From Dictyobacter aurantiacus (GTDB lineage Bacteria; Chloroflexota; Ktedonobacteria; Ktedonobacterales; Ktedonobacteraceae), in contig NZ_BIFQ01000001.1 in the NCBI RefSeq assembly GCF_003967515.1, positions 5,642,001-5,706,000 on the forward strand: a stretch of 64,000 bases of DNA, in the 5' to 3' direction. Both the position numbers and the translations under genes were made by a program. How positions within the stretch are numbered: the first letter of the stretch is position 1; every line of letters starts with the position of its first letter. Shown in pieces: positions 52,587-60,942 of the stretch. The notes under the pieces were generated by a model that made no database searches, had not been told where the DNA came from, and saw only the letters and a list, made by a program, of their open reading frames with translations.

Positions 52587-55500
52587 CGCTGGCTGGACGT
52601 GGGGGTGGGGATGGCTGGTGAGGAGGTTGGTTTGGGAGAGCAGGCTGTTGAGGAGGACGGCTGAGAGCGCACTGGCTCCGGTGAGCAGCAGGGCGGATGG
52701 CGAGAGGGCGACGAGGCTGAGCAGGCGGCGCAGCGGTGGGATGGTGAAGGCGGCCAGCAGGACGCCGAGCGAGCCGCCGACGGCTCCCAGCACGGGACGC
52801 GTCAGGTGGCCTTCGGAGCGGCCGGCCATCAGGGTCTGGGCCAGCTGGGTGGTGACGATGCTGGCGAAGGCGACCGAGCGGGCCGCGGGGAGCGAGTTGA
52901 GGCCGCGCGTGAGCAGGTAGGCGGCCAGGGAAGGGACGGTCGTGGCCAGCCCCCGGCGCAGGATCTCATTGCGCAGGGGGGCGTCCAGGGCGGCCGCGCC
53001 CTCGCGGCGCAGCTGCGTCAGGTTCCGGTGTTCGGGTTGCTGCAGGATCACGGCCAGCGCGGGCAGCACATCGGTGATCGCGTTGACGGCCAGGATCTGG
53101 GCCACCGTGAGCGGCATGCCGGTGCCCAGCAGGCTGGCGCCCACCACCAGTCCCAGTTCACCCAGGTTGCCGCCCAGCAGCAGTCCCAGCGAGCGACGCA
53201 TGTTGCGCCAGAAGCTGCGGCCCTCGACGCAGGCCTGGACCAGCGTCGAGAAATCGTCGTCGGTAATCACCACATCCGCCGTCTGCCGCGCCACCTCGGT
53301 GCCGCTCTTGCCCATGGCGATGCCGATGTCCGCCAGCCGCAGGGCGGGCGCATCATTGACGCCATCGCCGGTCATCGCTACCGTATGGCCCTGGCGATGC
53401 AGGCTTTCGATGATGCGCAGCTTGTCGAGCGGCGTCGCCCGCGCGATGACGGAGGCGTTTTGCAGCAGCCGATCCAGTTCGCCATTCTGCAGATCCGCGA
53501 TGGTGGCCGCGTTGAGCACCTCATCATATTCCCCGAGCAAGCCAGCCTCGCGCGCGATGGCGCGGGCCGTCACCGGATGGTCCCCGGTAATCATCACCAC
53601 GCGTACGCCGGCCTGCTGGCAATGGAGGACCGCTTCCGCCACGGTTGGGCGTAGTGGATCGCTGATGCCTACGAAGCCCAGGGCGGTAAGGTGCTGCGGA
53701 TCATCGATCCGCGTATCCACCGGACCCTCGGCGACCATCAGTACACGTAGCCCTTTTTCCGCCAGTGCCAGCGAGCGGCTCAGGAGCATGGCCCGACCCG
53801 CCTTGTTGAGCTCTTGCTGTCCATCCTCTTGCCAGAAGGCGCAGCGCCCCAGAATCGTTTCCGGCGCGCCCTTGATATAGAGCCTGTTCTGAATCCTGGC
53901 AACCGAGAACGAGCGCACTGGATCGAAGGAGAGGTCGACGTCGTGTTTAAGGCTGATCTGCTCCCCCAGGCCGGCCGCGATAGCCCCCTGGACGACGGCG
54001 ACGTCGGTTGGATGGGCCCGGGCGCCCTGTTCATCGGGATGGGGGCTGGCCAGGGCCGCCGCCAGCACCACGCGTGTCAATTCGGGCGATAGGTGTGGCG
54101 ACAGCGTGGCCTCCTGGTGCGCATCGGCCACCGTGGTCAGCTGCAGGTGTCCCCGCGTCATCGTGCCCGTCTTGTCGGTGCAGACCACGTCCACGCGACC
54201 GAGCGCCTCGACCGAGGAGAGGCGCCGCACCACCGCCCGATGGTTGGCCAGCCGGTGGGCCACGCCGGTCTCCCCCACGCGCGAGAGCAATGGCAATCCT
54301 TCCGGCACGCCGGCCAGGGCTACCGTAGCCCCGATGGCCAGGATGCCAGGGAACGACTGCTTCCAGAGCAGTCCCGACGCGATCACCAGGGCGCCCCCGA
54401 GCGCCGAAACCGGCAGAAAGACCTTTAGCATCCGGCTCAGGCGCGTGCCCAGCGGATTGAGTTGCTGGCTCTCTTCCATCAGCGCCAGCCTGGTTGCCCC
54501 CATGCGTGTCTTGCCGCCCACCGCCACTACCACCGCGTGCGCTGTACCGGAGAGCACGTTGCTGCCATCCAGCACGATGCGGTCGCTGTCGCTGCCTCCC
54601 GTCACCACTTTTCTGACCGGGAACGACTCGCCGGTGAGCGCGGCCTCATCCACCTCCAGGTTCAGTGACTCGATGATGCGGGCGTCGGCCGCGATGCGAT
54701 CTCCCGAGGCCAGCAACAGGATATCGCCGGGCACAACCTCATCGGCAGGGATGGTCTTCTCCTGATTGTCGCGCAGCACGCGGGCCTGCGACACGCCGAT
54801 CTGGCGCAGGGCCTCCGCCACCTGATTGGCCTTGCGCTCCTGCCAGACGCTGATCACGGTGTTGGCGACAATAGTGGTGCTGATGAGGACGACGTCACCG
54901 ATCGAGCCAAAGACGAGGGAGAGCGCGGCCCCCGCCGCCAGGATACCGGTCAGCGGGGAACGCAGCTGTTCCATGATCGCCGCGCCCAGCGCGTTCTTCT
55001 GTTTGAGGGACGGCGCGGCGCGCCGGCGCTCATTGGCCTGCCTCTTTGTTAGTCCCCTGCGGCTACTATGCAGCGCCTCCAGCACCTCGTCAACGTCCTG
55101 TCGTCCCCAGCGCTCTGGCTGTGGATCGACCAGCCTCGTAATGGTCGCCTGCGTACGCCGGCCGCCGCGTAGCCGCAGCCAGCCATCGGCCAGGGCCGCC
55201 AGGGAGGTCGCGTAGACGACGCGCGAGGCGGTCCTGACCGCCGGCATGCCGCGCACGCCCCAGGCCATGCCAACGATGGAAGAGAGAACCGAGAGGACCA
55301 CCGAGTCGCGCACGGTAGCGTCGCGCCTGGCTCCCGCCTCGACGATCGCCGCCACCGCCGCCAGGTCCGGGGCCAGCAGATCCGCCCGCGCCTGAAAGCG
55401 GCTGCGATCATCGCTCAGCCCGATCGCCAGGTCGCAGGCGGCGAAGCCCGCCATCGCCGACACGTTATCCGAGACGAACGCGACTATCTCCCCCCGCCGC

Positions 55501-57398
55501 TGCCGTTCCGCGATGACGTCGAGGGCGGAACCAGTTTCGATCAGGTCGATATGCGCCCGGCGGGCCAGCGCGCGCAGCACCAGCTCATCCCCCTGGGACA
55601 GCAAGGCCAGCCCGACCCCGGCGCGCTGGCAGGCCTCCACCAGCGTCGTGACCTCCGGAGAGAGGCATGGCCGCAGCGCGAAGAGTGCCAGTGGCCGCTG
55701 CTCGCGCTCGCGCCGCAGGACCAGGACATAGTTGCCGCGCTGGCGCAGCGAGGCGGCCTCCGGCAGAGACTGCCAATCCTCTATTGGTCCCAGGGTGTAG
55801 GTGATATCCTCGATGGTGGCGCGCGCGCTCCTGCTATCGAAGCTCCCCCCGGTGGCCGAGATCATGCGGGCTGCGCGGAAGATAGTTCCCCATGGTGAAC
55901 CGGAGGCCGCGCTGATGCCAGCCGCCATCATCAATGCCTCTGCCGCCTCCAGGTCTTCGCTCAGCGACAGCGCGTTGGTAAGCTCAAGCCGCTCGCTGAG
56001 TAGGCGCGCGTTATCCAACAGCAGCAGGTGGGGACGACGGATGCTCCTGCCGGGTCGCGTGCCCACCACCGTCACACCGGCGCGCAACACATACGCATTG
56101 GCATGCAGTTCCGAGCTATCGATCCCGATAGTGGCTGTGCGCGGATTGACGAGCAAGAGGGCCGTGAATGCCTGTCCCAGCGAGCCTGTGAGCAGGCCAG
56201 TCAGAGCGGCGTAGGCCAGCGAGACGGGAGCCTGGATGCGCTGATAGTGATCGTAGAGCGTTGGGGAGGGTGGTTCGCCGCGTCGCTGCGGTGTAAAGCG
56301 CTTAAATGATTTCTCGCCGCTGAGCTGTACCACAAATGGACCTCCATAGAGACGCGCTCCGGGCGGCACCGACGAGCCTGGATAGGCGGGCAGCGGCATC
56401 CCATCGAGTCCAATCGCCGTCCCCATGCCTTCGAGCACCTGCGCCTTCAGGGGCACACACTCGTCGCTCTCCATGCGCAGGCGCGCGTTGGCCCGCGCCG
56501 AAGGAGCCTGGGCCACGCGCTTCTCATGAGCCCGCCAGGCCGCGCGCCGCGCTTGCACCTCCGTAAAGAGACGCAGCGACTCGCCCCCGGCGACCGCCAG
56601 ACCCAGTGGACTGCTCGACAGCGTCAGCAGGATGATATTGGGGATAGAGAAGAGCAGATCGGCCACAGAGCGCCCAAACGCGCGACGCATCCCGTGGCGC
56701 ACAGGTGGGAAGCCCTGCAGCAGACCGATGACGCCCGCGGCATACGCGGCCGTCCCCGCGCCAGGTAGCGGCTCCTGCTGGCCAATGAAGCGCCGGACGG
56801 CCAGAAAGCCCAGACCCAGGCCCGTACCCAGCATGCGTGTCACACTCTGGATCAGAGGAGTGGGATCGAGCGGATAGGCCGGCCGATCCTCACCGACCAG
56901 CTCGGGCAGCTCCATGTCGGCCACCTCCGAGATCAGGTCTTCCAACTGCTCCTCGTGCTCCGTAAACTCTACCAGCACGCGACCGGTCAGGGGATTGGCG
57001 CGCGCGCGCACCCCCGGACGCCTCTCCAACTGCTCCACTACCCGGCTCGCCAGCTCTGGATCGCGGTCCAGCCCGCGCACCGCAATGCGCGCCCGCACCG
57101 TTTTCCCCTCCTTCTCGTGGACGACTGGAGGCGGCTCGGGCTCGGCTGGCCGCGCATTAATCTGCTCCAGATCAAGCGCCTGGACGGCCTGCAGGATGGA
57201 CTGCTCGCTCTGAACAGTGGGATCAAAGAGCACCAGTATATTGCCGGTGACCGGATTGGCCTGAACCCGCTCGACACCTGGCAACTGCTGCAGCTGCATC
57301 TCAACGTGGCGCCTCCCCTGTCCCGACCAGTCCGGCACATGGACGCGCACCCGGCCCGTTATAGTATGCAGCACATCAATCGTTCCCGCTACGCTCAT
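52572..57398 (-). CDS. Giant P-type ATPase, CtpI-like
   Basis: A 1608-residue membrane cation pump, about double the usual size, like mycobacterial CtpI. Two HMA-like ferredoxin folds at the N-terminus (TGRVRVHVPDW and ARIAVRGLDRD) lack CxxC, so they are not classic metal-binding domains. A degenerate ATPase-like half follows (about 250-790). The catalytic half has TGES, phosphorylated Asp1075 in CTDKTGTMT, KGAPE and MTGDGVNDAPA. The membrane motif VPEGLP resembles calcium-type (P2) pumps. The frame is open to 57500, but ATG 57398 follows AAGGGTGGGG and begins the first domain, so I chose it. Ion unknown. Two small genes lie upstream on the same strand. Confidence 0.85.
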   Translation of the reverse strand: MSVAGTIDVLHTITGRVRVHVPDWSGQGRRHVEMQLQQLPGVERVQANPVTGNILVLFDPTVQSEQSILQAVQALDLEQINARPAEPEPPPVVHEKEGKTVRARIAVRGLDRDPELASRVVEQLERRPGVRARANPLTGRVLVEFTEHEEQLEDLISEVADMELPELVGEDRPAYPLDPTPLIQSVTRMLGTGLGLGFLAVRRFIGQQEPLPGAGTAAYAAGVIGLLQGFPPVRHGMRRAFGRSVADLLFSIPNIILLTLSSSPLGLAVAGGESLRLFTEVQARRAAWRAHEKRVAQAPSARANARLRMESDECVPLKAQVLEGMGTAIGLDGMPLPAYPGSSVPPGARLYGGPFVVQLSGEKSFKRFTPQRRGEPPSPTLYDHYQRIQAPVSLAYAALTGLLTGSLGQAFTALLLVNPRTATIGIDSSELHANAYVLRAGVTVVGTRPGRSIRRPHLLLLDNARLLSERLELTNALSLSEDLEAAEALMMAAGISAASGSPWGTIFRAARMISATGGSFDSRSARATIEDITYTLGPIEDWQSLPEAASLRQRGNYVLVLRREREQRPLALFALRPCLSPEVTTLVEACQRAGVGLALLSQGDELVLRALARRAHIDLIETGSALDVIAERQRRGEIVAFVSDNVSAMAGFAACDLAIGLSDDRSRFQARADLLAPDLAAVAAIVEAGARRDATVRDSVVLSVLSSIVGMAWGVRGMPAVRTASRVVYATSLAALADGWLRLRGGRRTQATITRLVDPQPERWGRQDVDEVLEALHSSRRGLTKRQANERRRAAPSLKQKNALGAAIMEQLRSPLTGILAAGAALSLVFGSIGDVVLISTTIVANTVISVWQERKANQVAEALRQIGVSQARVLRDNQEKTIPADEVVPGDILLLASGDRIAADARIIESLNLEVDEAALTGESFPVRKVVTGGSDSDRIVLDGSNVLSGTAHAVVVAVGGKTRMGATRLALMEESQQLNPLGTRLSRMLKVFLPVSALGGALVIASGLLWKQSFPGILAIGATVALAGVPEGLPLLSRVGETGVAHRLANHRAVVRRLSSVEALGRVDVVCTDKTGTMTRGHLQLTTVADAHQEATLSPHLSPELTRVVLAAALASPHPDEQGARAHPTDVAVVQGAIAAGLGEQISLKHDVDLSFDPVRSFSVARIQNRLYIKGAPETILGRCAFWQEDGQQELNKAGRAMLLSRSLALAEKGLRVLMVAEGPVDTRIDDPQHLTALGFVGISDPLRPTVAEAVLHCQQAGVRVVMITGDHPVTARAIAREAGLLGEYDEVLNAATIADLQNGELDRLLQNASVIARATPLDKLRIIESLHRQGHTVAMTGDGVNDAPALRLADIGIAMGKSGTEVARQTADVVITDDDFSTLVQACVEGRSFWRNMRRSLGLLLGGNLGELGLVVGASLLGTGMPLTVAQILAVNAITDVLPALAVILQQPEHRNLTQLRREGAAALDAPLRNEILRRGLATTVPSLAAYLLTRGLNSLPAARSVAFASIVTTQLAQTLMAGRSEGHLTRPVLGAVGGSLGVLLAAFTIPPLRRLLSLVALSPSALLLTGASALSAVLLNSLLSQTNLLTSHPHPHVQPAPARA

Positions 57399-57526
57399 GG
57401 CAATCACCCCACCCTTCTCGAGTACATCGATCAGCCGCTCTCTGTTGCGTTTCAAGAGCATGATAGATTGGCTCAGACAAACGACAGCATCAGTAAACAA
57501 GCGAACACTATTATACTATGGCAATT

Positions 57527-57901
57527 TTACAATTTTTTCCACCGCGCCCGCATATCCTGAGCTTCCATATACATATCTTCGGTATCTTCCCACAGGCGAG
57601 CCAGTGTCTTTTGCGTCTGCACCCCGGCCTCCTGGGACCACTGTCCCAGCCGTTCCACCAGCACTTCCGCCCTCTCCATCGTCGGAGGCAACTGACCGCC
57701 GGCGGATGCCTGCTTCGTCGTCTCTGAGGTGACGGATGCACCCATCTGGCTGGCTCCATCGCGTAGCGTCTGTGTCGCCTGCAGCAAGCGCCGCGTCGCC
57801 AGTCCAACCCAGGTGCCGAGTTGGCCGCCCGCCACGGACGCGATCAGCTCGGCCCGCGCCGCTGCCCCTGGCATCGCTTCATGTTCCCGCGTCTGTGTCA
57901 T
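57527..57901 (-). CDS. Small helical protein, ATPase-associated
   Basis: A 124-residue, mostly helical protein (LATRRLLQATQTLRDGASQ, RAEVLVERLGQWSQEAG) ending in LWEDTEDMYMEAQDMRARW. That end matches REGTEDIMAEAQNIR near the end of the protein encoded at 59325-59684, so the two are likely paralogues. It overlaps the upstream gene's stop by four bases and precedes the ATPase gene on the same strand. No family recognised; an accessory role with the ATPase is inferred from position. Confidence 0.65.
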   Translation of the reverse strand: MTQTREHEAMPGAAARAELIASVAGGQLGTWVGLATRRLLQATQTLRDGASQMGASVTSETTKQASAGGQLPPTMERAEVLVERLGQWSQEAGVQTQKTLARLWEDTEDMYMEAQDMRARWKKL

Positions 57902-58230
57902 GCGGATTTCCCTCCCGTCGACTTCTTTTTGGTGGTCTTGCGCTGTGGCTCGGCCGCCTCGGGCTCAACCGCCTTTATCTCAGCTTTTTTGGAAGGCTGA
58001 GCCGCCTCCTCTTTAACCGCGGTGGCCGCCGCTTTGCCATTGCCTGTTTGCTCGACCCCCTGACGCATACTGCGCGCGAAGGATGTAACGACATCGCCAG
58101 CGGTAAGAACGCCGGCTATGCCATACACCAGACCCTTACGCATAGCCTTACGCGCGCCGGGGGAACAGATAGCCGCCGTGATCGCCGCGGTCACCGCAAT
58201 TTCAGGTTCCACAAAATCCGCAGGTTCCAT
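57898..58230 (-). CDS. Small membrane protein with Lys-rich tail, ATPase-associated
   Basis: A 110-residue protein. Residues 1-65 (EPADFVEPEIAVTAAI, ARKAMRKGLVYGIAGVLTAGD) form one or two hydrophobic segments and are closely similar to the protein at 59080-59319. Residues 70-110 are rich in Lys, Glu, Ala and Ser and probably disordered. Small one-pass partners of P-type ATPases are known in mycobacteria (PacL proteins); this protein is comparable in layout, but I do not claim homology. It is the first gene of the minus-strand ATPase unit. Confidence 0.65.
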   Translation of the reverse strand: MEPADFVEPEIAVTAAITAAICSPGARKAMRKGLVYGIAGVLTAGDVVTSFARSMRQGVEQTGNGKAAATAVKEEAAQPSKKAEIKAVEPEAAEPQRKTTKKKSTGGKSA

Positions 58231-58400
58231 ATTCTTTCTTCCTCTTTTCTTTCTTATAGCTGATAGCCAGGAAATATGTATGATAGGAATAGTCTACAGA
58301 AAAGGACAAATACCCATTCCTACCCTGGGGTGGCGTCTTACTGCCAGGAGATTCGCCCAGGCCTTCACACCTGTCGTATTCAAGGGGTTATTTTGTATAG

Positions 58401-58434
58401 TGATGCGGCGGGCGTGCATCCGCCCGCCGCATCA
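58401..58434. repeat. Perfect 14-bp hairpin in the 58231-58622 gap
   Basis: TGATGCGGCGGGCG at 58401-58414 pairs exactly with 58421-58434 around TGCATC. No T-tract follows on either strand. The rest of the gap is AT-rich and should hold the promoters of the divergent units. It also has a four-codon frame at 58524-58538 behind AGGAG, which I do not call a gene. Confidence 0.8.
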
Positions 58435-58622
58435 CCAGGTACAACCAGTTACAATTATCTTGCCTGTATTTATAATCGCTAAATTAACATATATTTAACT
58501 TAGCCTTAACAATAGGAGAGTAAAATGGCGAGTGAATGAAGAGACTATATATTGTGGGTTACACACCATAATTAAATGATAAATGATATTAAATCGCTTA
58601 TCACTAGAAAAGGAGCTACTGT

Positions 58623-58772
58623 ATGATCTGGGGTATCATTTTCGAGTTTCTGATGAAACTCCTCATTGATCTGCTGACGGACCTGGTTATGAAGCTGGCG
58701 ATGGCAGCGTTTTCCGCTATTCTCAATGCCATGATCTCCCAACCCCGCTCCTCGCAGATAAGTCTTGCTTAG
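58623..58772 (+). CDS. 49-residue hydrophobic/amphipathic peptide
   Basis: ATG 58623 lies seven bases after AGGAG (58611-58615, within AAAAGGAG), an excellent ribosome binding site, and the frame encodes 49 residues: MIWGIIFEFLMKLLIDLL then TDLVMKLAMAAFSAIL and a short polar tail. The pattern of acidic or basic residues every three to four positions in a hydrophobic run suggests an amphipathic membrane helix. Comparable peptides include small membrane regulators, type I toxins and leaderless bacteriocins; nothing here decides between them. It sits alone between the two small-gene pairs, on the strand opposite the ATPase. Confidence 0.6.
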   Translation: MIWGIIFEFLMKLLIDLLTDLVMKLAMAAFSAILNAMISQPRSSQISLA

Positions 58773-59079
58773 TAGCTAGAATGCAAACGCGAGCAAGCGT
58801 TTCTGTCACTGCGCGCTTTTTCCCTCTGTGTGAAGAGGCTCTTTCACCTTTTTTGGGCCTTCGGCCCCTCCCCTCATGATGAATTTTGTGGGTCTCTCCC
58901 TCTTTCAGCGGTGTATCTTTTTTGGTCACGAATGCGTGTGGGCAGTATCTGTTTTTAATCACGCGTGGCAGAGCATCATGTGTAGCCAGAGCTCTCCTTG
59001 GAGGGGAGGGACGGTGATGCTCGTCTTTCGGCTAAAATATCTGGACCGATTGATTATCCGATGAAAGGAGTGGCAGACT

Positions 59080-59319
59080 ATGGAGCCCGAAGATTTTGTG
59101 GAGCCTGAAATTGCCGTGACCGCCGCCGTGGTCGCCGTCATCTTCTCTCCGCGTGCGCGCAAACTTATTCGCCAGGGTCTGGTATATGGAACGGCCGGAG
59201 TGCTGATGGCGGGCGATGCCATTAACTCCTTCGCTCGTAGTGTCGGTCGCAGTTTTGAACAGACTCAGCGAGGTGCCGGCGCCCATCCGGCGACGGCTGC
59301 TAAGGGGTCAGGAGGGTAG
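59080..59319 (+). CDS. Small membrane protein, paralogue of the ATPase-associated protein
   Basis: A 79-residue protein with EPEDFVEPEIAVTAAVVAVI and ARKLIRQGLVYGTAGVLMAGD, nearly matching the first 65 residues of the protein at 57898-58230 but lacking its Lys-rich tail. AAAGGAG precedes ATG 59080 with good spacing. The next gene starts five bases after its stop. The 58773-59079 gap before it contains only short hairpins and AT-rich sequence that I cannot assign. Confidence 0.65.
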   Translation: MEPEDFVEPEIAVTAAVVAVIFSPRARKLIRQGLVYGTAGVLMAGDAINSFARSVGRSFEQTQRGAGAHPATAAKGSGG

Positions 59320-59324
59320 CGCTG

Positions 59325-59684
59325 ATGGGTCGTGTACCAGAAGTAGAACGGGCCGAGCAGATACTCGACCGGGTAGGGGAGCGTATCGGGGCTCTGGCCG
59401 CCCGCTCCACCCGGCGTGTGCAGCAGTTTGGCACGCAGCTGCGTGCCAGGGGTGGTCCCGAGACGAAGAAGAAGAAGCCCTCCGCGCGCAAGCGGCCTGC
59501 CGGCCAGCAGCAGATGAAAAGGGCTGAGGCCGCGCTGGATACCCTGCAAGAGCGGCTCTCGTTTGTAGCGGGCGTGACCGAGCTGCAGTTCCGGCGCACC
59601 GCCTCTCGTGTTCGTGAAGGGACGGAGGATATTATGGCCGAGGCCCAGAATATCCGTCACCATCCGCCGTCCCCCAAACCGTAG
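59325..59684 (+). CDS. Small basic helical protein, paralogue of 57527-57901
   Basis: A 119-residue protein: two helical stretches (ERAEQILDRVGERIGAL and RAEAALDTLQERLSFVAG) separated by a Lys/Arg-rich linker (ETKKKKPSARKRP), ending in REGTEDIMAEAQNIR and a short Pro-rich tail. The TEDIMAEAQNIR part matches TEDMYMEAQDMR of the minus-strand protein. The last codons and the stop lie within a tandem repeat (59667-59754), so the original C-terminus may have been changed by repeat insertion. It follows the 79-residue gene directly, in the same order as the other pair. Confidence 0.6.
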   Translation: MGRVPEVERAEQILDRVGERIGALAARSTRRVQQFGTQLRARGGPETKKKKPSARKRPAGQQQMKRAEAALDTLQERLSFVAGVTELQFRRTASRVREGTEDIMAEAQNIRHHPPSPKP

Positions 59685-59754
59685 GTGCGCCCCTTGCGGG
59701 CGCTTCCCGCCGTCCCCCAAACCGCGTAGGTGCGCCCCTTGCGGGCGCTTCCCG
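59667..59754. repeat. Tandem 43/45-bp hairpin repeat between convergent genes
   Basis: Copies at 59667-59709 and 59710-59754 differ by a two-base insertion. Each has CCCCCAAACC, then GTAGGTGC and the hairpin GCGCCC/GGGCGC around CTTGC. It lies between the stop of the small gene and that of the kinase-like gene and may end transcription from both sides. Confidence 0.85.
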
Positions 59755-59767
59755 CCTCGCCTCATGA

Positions 59768-60682
59768 TTAAAGCCGGGCAAGGGCGCGGGTGATGAACCA
59801 GTGGTGGCCGGCCTGGAGCCTGCGTTCTTTGTCGGGATCGGCGATCCAGGTGGAGAGCTGACCGGCCGGCCGCAGGGCGGCGCAGAGGTCCCAGACAGGG
59901 AGATTGCTGTAGTCGATGGTTCGCAGCACCTGGTAGCACCGCGTAAACTCCTCCATCGCCTCGCGGCCGAAGGCCCACAGGATCTCCAGGCGGCTATTGC
60001 CCAGATCGGCCAGCGGATCGCCCAGGGCGGCGTCCTCCCAGTCGACAACGGCGGCGAGTTGTCCATCTTGCCACAGCATGTTGCCGGGCCAGAAGTCACC
60101 ATGGAGTAATGCAGGTGGATTGTGTTGCAGTGGAGGCCATATGGCGTTCAGTGCATCCCGGATGCGTCCCTCGCTGAGCGTGACATCGAGCGCAGCGGGT
60201 GGGGTCTGCAGCCGCTCACTCCAGATCTGCTGCATATCCGGCAGAAAGGAGAGGTTCAGCCGCGCGGCGTCGAGCGCGTGGATACTGGCCAGGTGGGCGG
60301 CCATCTGTGGGATAGGCGCGGGAGCCTGCGCGGGCGCCAAGATCGTTTCGCCCTCGACGTACTCGATGACCACGTAAGGCGTCGCGAAGATCTCGCCCGA
60401 TTGATCGAGGTAGTATGGCTCCGGCACCGCCAGACCGGCGTTGTGCAGCGCGCGCAGCAGCCTGAACTCATCGGCCGCGATCTGTGGGTTGCGCCGCAGA
60501 TCATTCGCCCCATGCCGGCGCACGATCATCTTTTTCATCTCTCCAGCAGCCAGCCGCGCCTCCAGCACCGTCACCTGTGCCGATACGCCACCCTTGAGTT
60601 CTCGACTATCCAGCAACGTGCCCACAGGATCGATCTTCTTCACTACGCGGGCAAATAAATTGTTGTCCAGAGGGGTGGTCAT
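59768..60682 (-). CDS. APH-family phosphotransferase
   Basis: A 304-residue kinase-like protein of the aminoglycoside phosphotransferase/choline kinase superfamily. The catalytic loop is HGDFWPGNM (His194, Asp196, Asn201) and the metal-binding Asp214 is in VVDWED. The N-lobe has KGGVSAQV and the Lys/Arg of MKKMIVRRHG; the hinge is VVIEYVEGETI. It transfers phosphate from ATP to a small hydroxylated substrate; many family members are not resistance enzymes, and I do not assign a substrate. The frame is open to 60727, but ATG 60682 behind GAGGAAAA is the better start. Two perfect palindromes lie upstream. Confidence 0.8.
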   Translation of the reverse strand: MTTPLDNNLFARVVKKIDPVGTLLDSRELKGGVSAQVTVLEARLAAGEMKKMIVRRHGANDLRRNPQIAADEFRLLRALHNAGLAVPEPYYLDQSGEIFATPYVVIEYVEGETILAPAQAPAPIPQMAAHLASIHALDAARLNLSFLPDMQQIWSERLQTPPAALDVTLSEGRIRDALNAIWPPLQHNPPALLHGDFWPGNMLWQDGQLAAVVDWEDAALGDPLADLGNSRLEILWAFGREAMEEFTRCYQVLRTIDYSNLPVWDLCAALRPAGQLSTWIADPDKERRLQAGHHWFITRALARL

Positions 60683-60712
60683 ATTTTCTTTTTTCCTCGT
60701 TACATTGTAGGT

Positions 60713-60736
60713 AATTGAATTGTGCACAATTCAATT
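60713..60736. promoter_or_regulatory. Perfect 24-bp palindrome
   Basis: Symmetric about 60724/60725 with centre GTGCAC and outer AATTGAATT. It lies about 30 bases upstream of the kinase-like start (60682), where an operator would be expected. The same AATT-rich theme recurs in the larger palindrome at 60809-60840. Confidence 0.6.
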
Positions 60737-60808
60737 GCGCGCTTTACAGCGCACATTTTTTATCGTATCACCTACCTGCATCTGCTGTGTTTTTTCTTGT
60801 TGCGTTGT

Positions 60809-60840
60809 GTCCAATTCGATTGCGCGCAATCGAATTGGAC
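60809..60840. promoter_or_regulatory. Perfect 32-bp palindrome
   Basis: Symmetric about 60824/60825 with centre GCGCGC and arms beginning GTCCAATTCGATT. With the palindrome at 60713 it brackets the gap 60683-60942, which holds no gene. It may be a second binding site or a cruciform. Confidence 0.6.
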
Positions 60841-60942
60841 ACTGCCTATGTGTGTTTTTTTATGGCTATCCCTCCCTACCCTGGCATATATCTTCTCGTT
60901 TCCTGGCCCGCAGATCTGTCATGTCGTACCGCCATCGGGCAT

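Noticed and set aside
52806..54092. Several long plus-strand frames
   Set aside because: They are antisense to the ATPase gene, whose P-type motifs are complete.
58524..58538. Four-codon frame behind AGGAG upstream of the 49-residue gene
   Set aside because: Too short to support as a gene; it could be a leader, but nothing else indicates attenuation.
58850..58880. Hairpin beside a T-tract as a terminator
   Set aside because: The T-tract precedes the hairpin on the plus strand and gives an A-tract on the minus strand, so neither orientation makes an intrinsic terminator.
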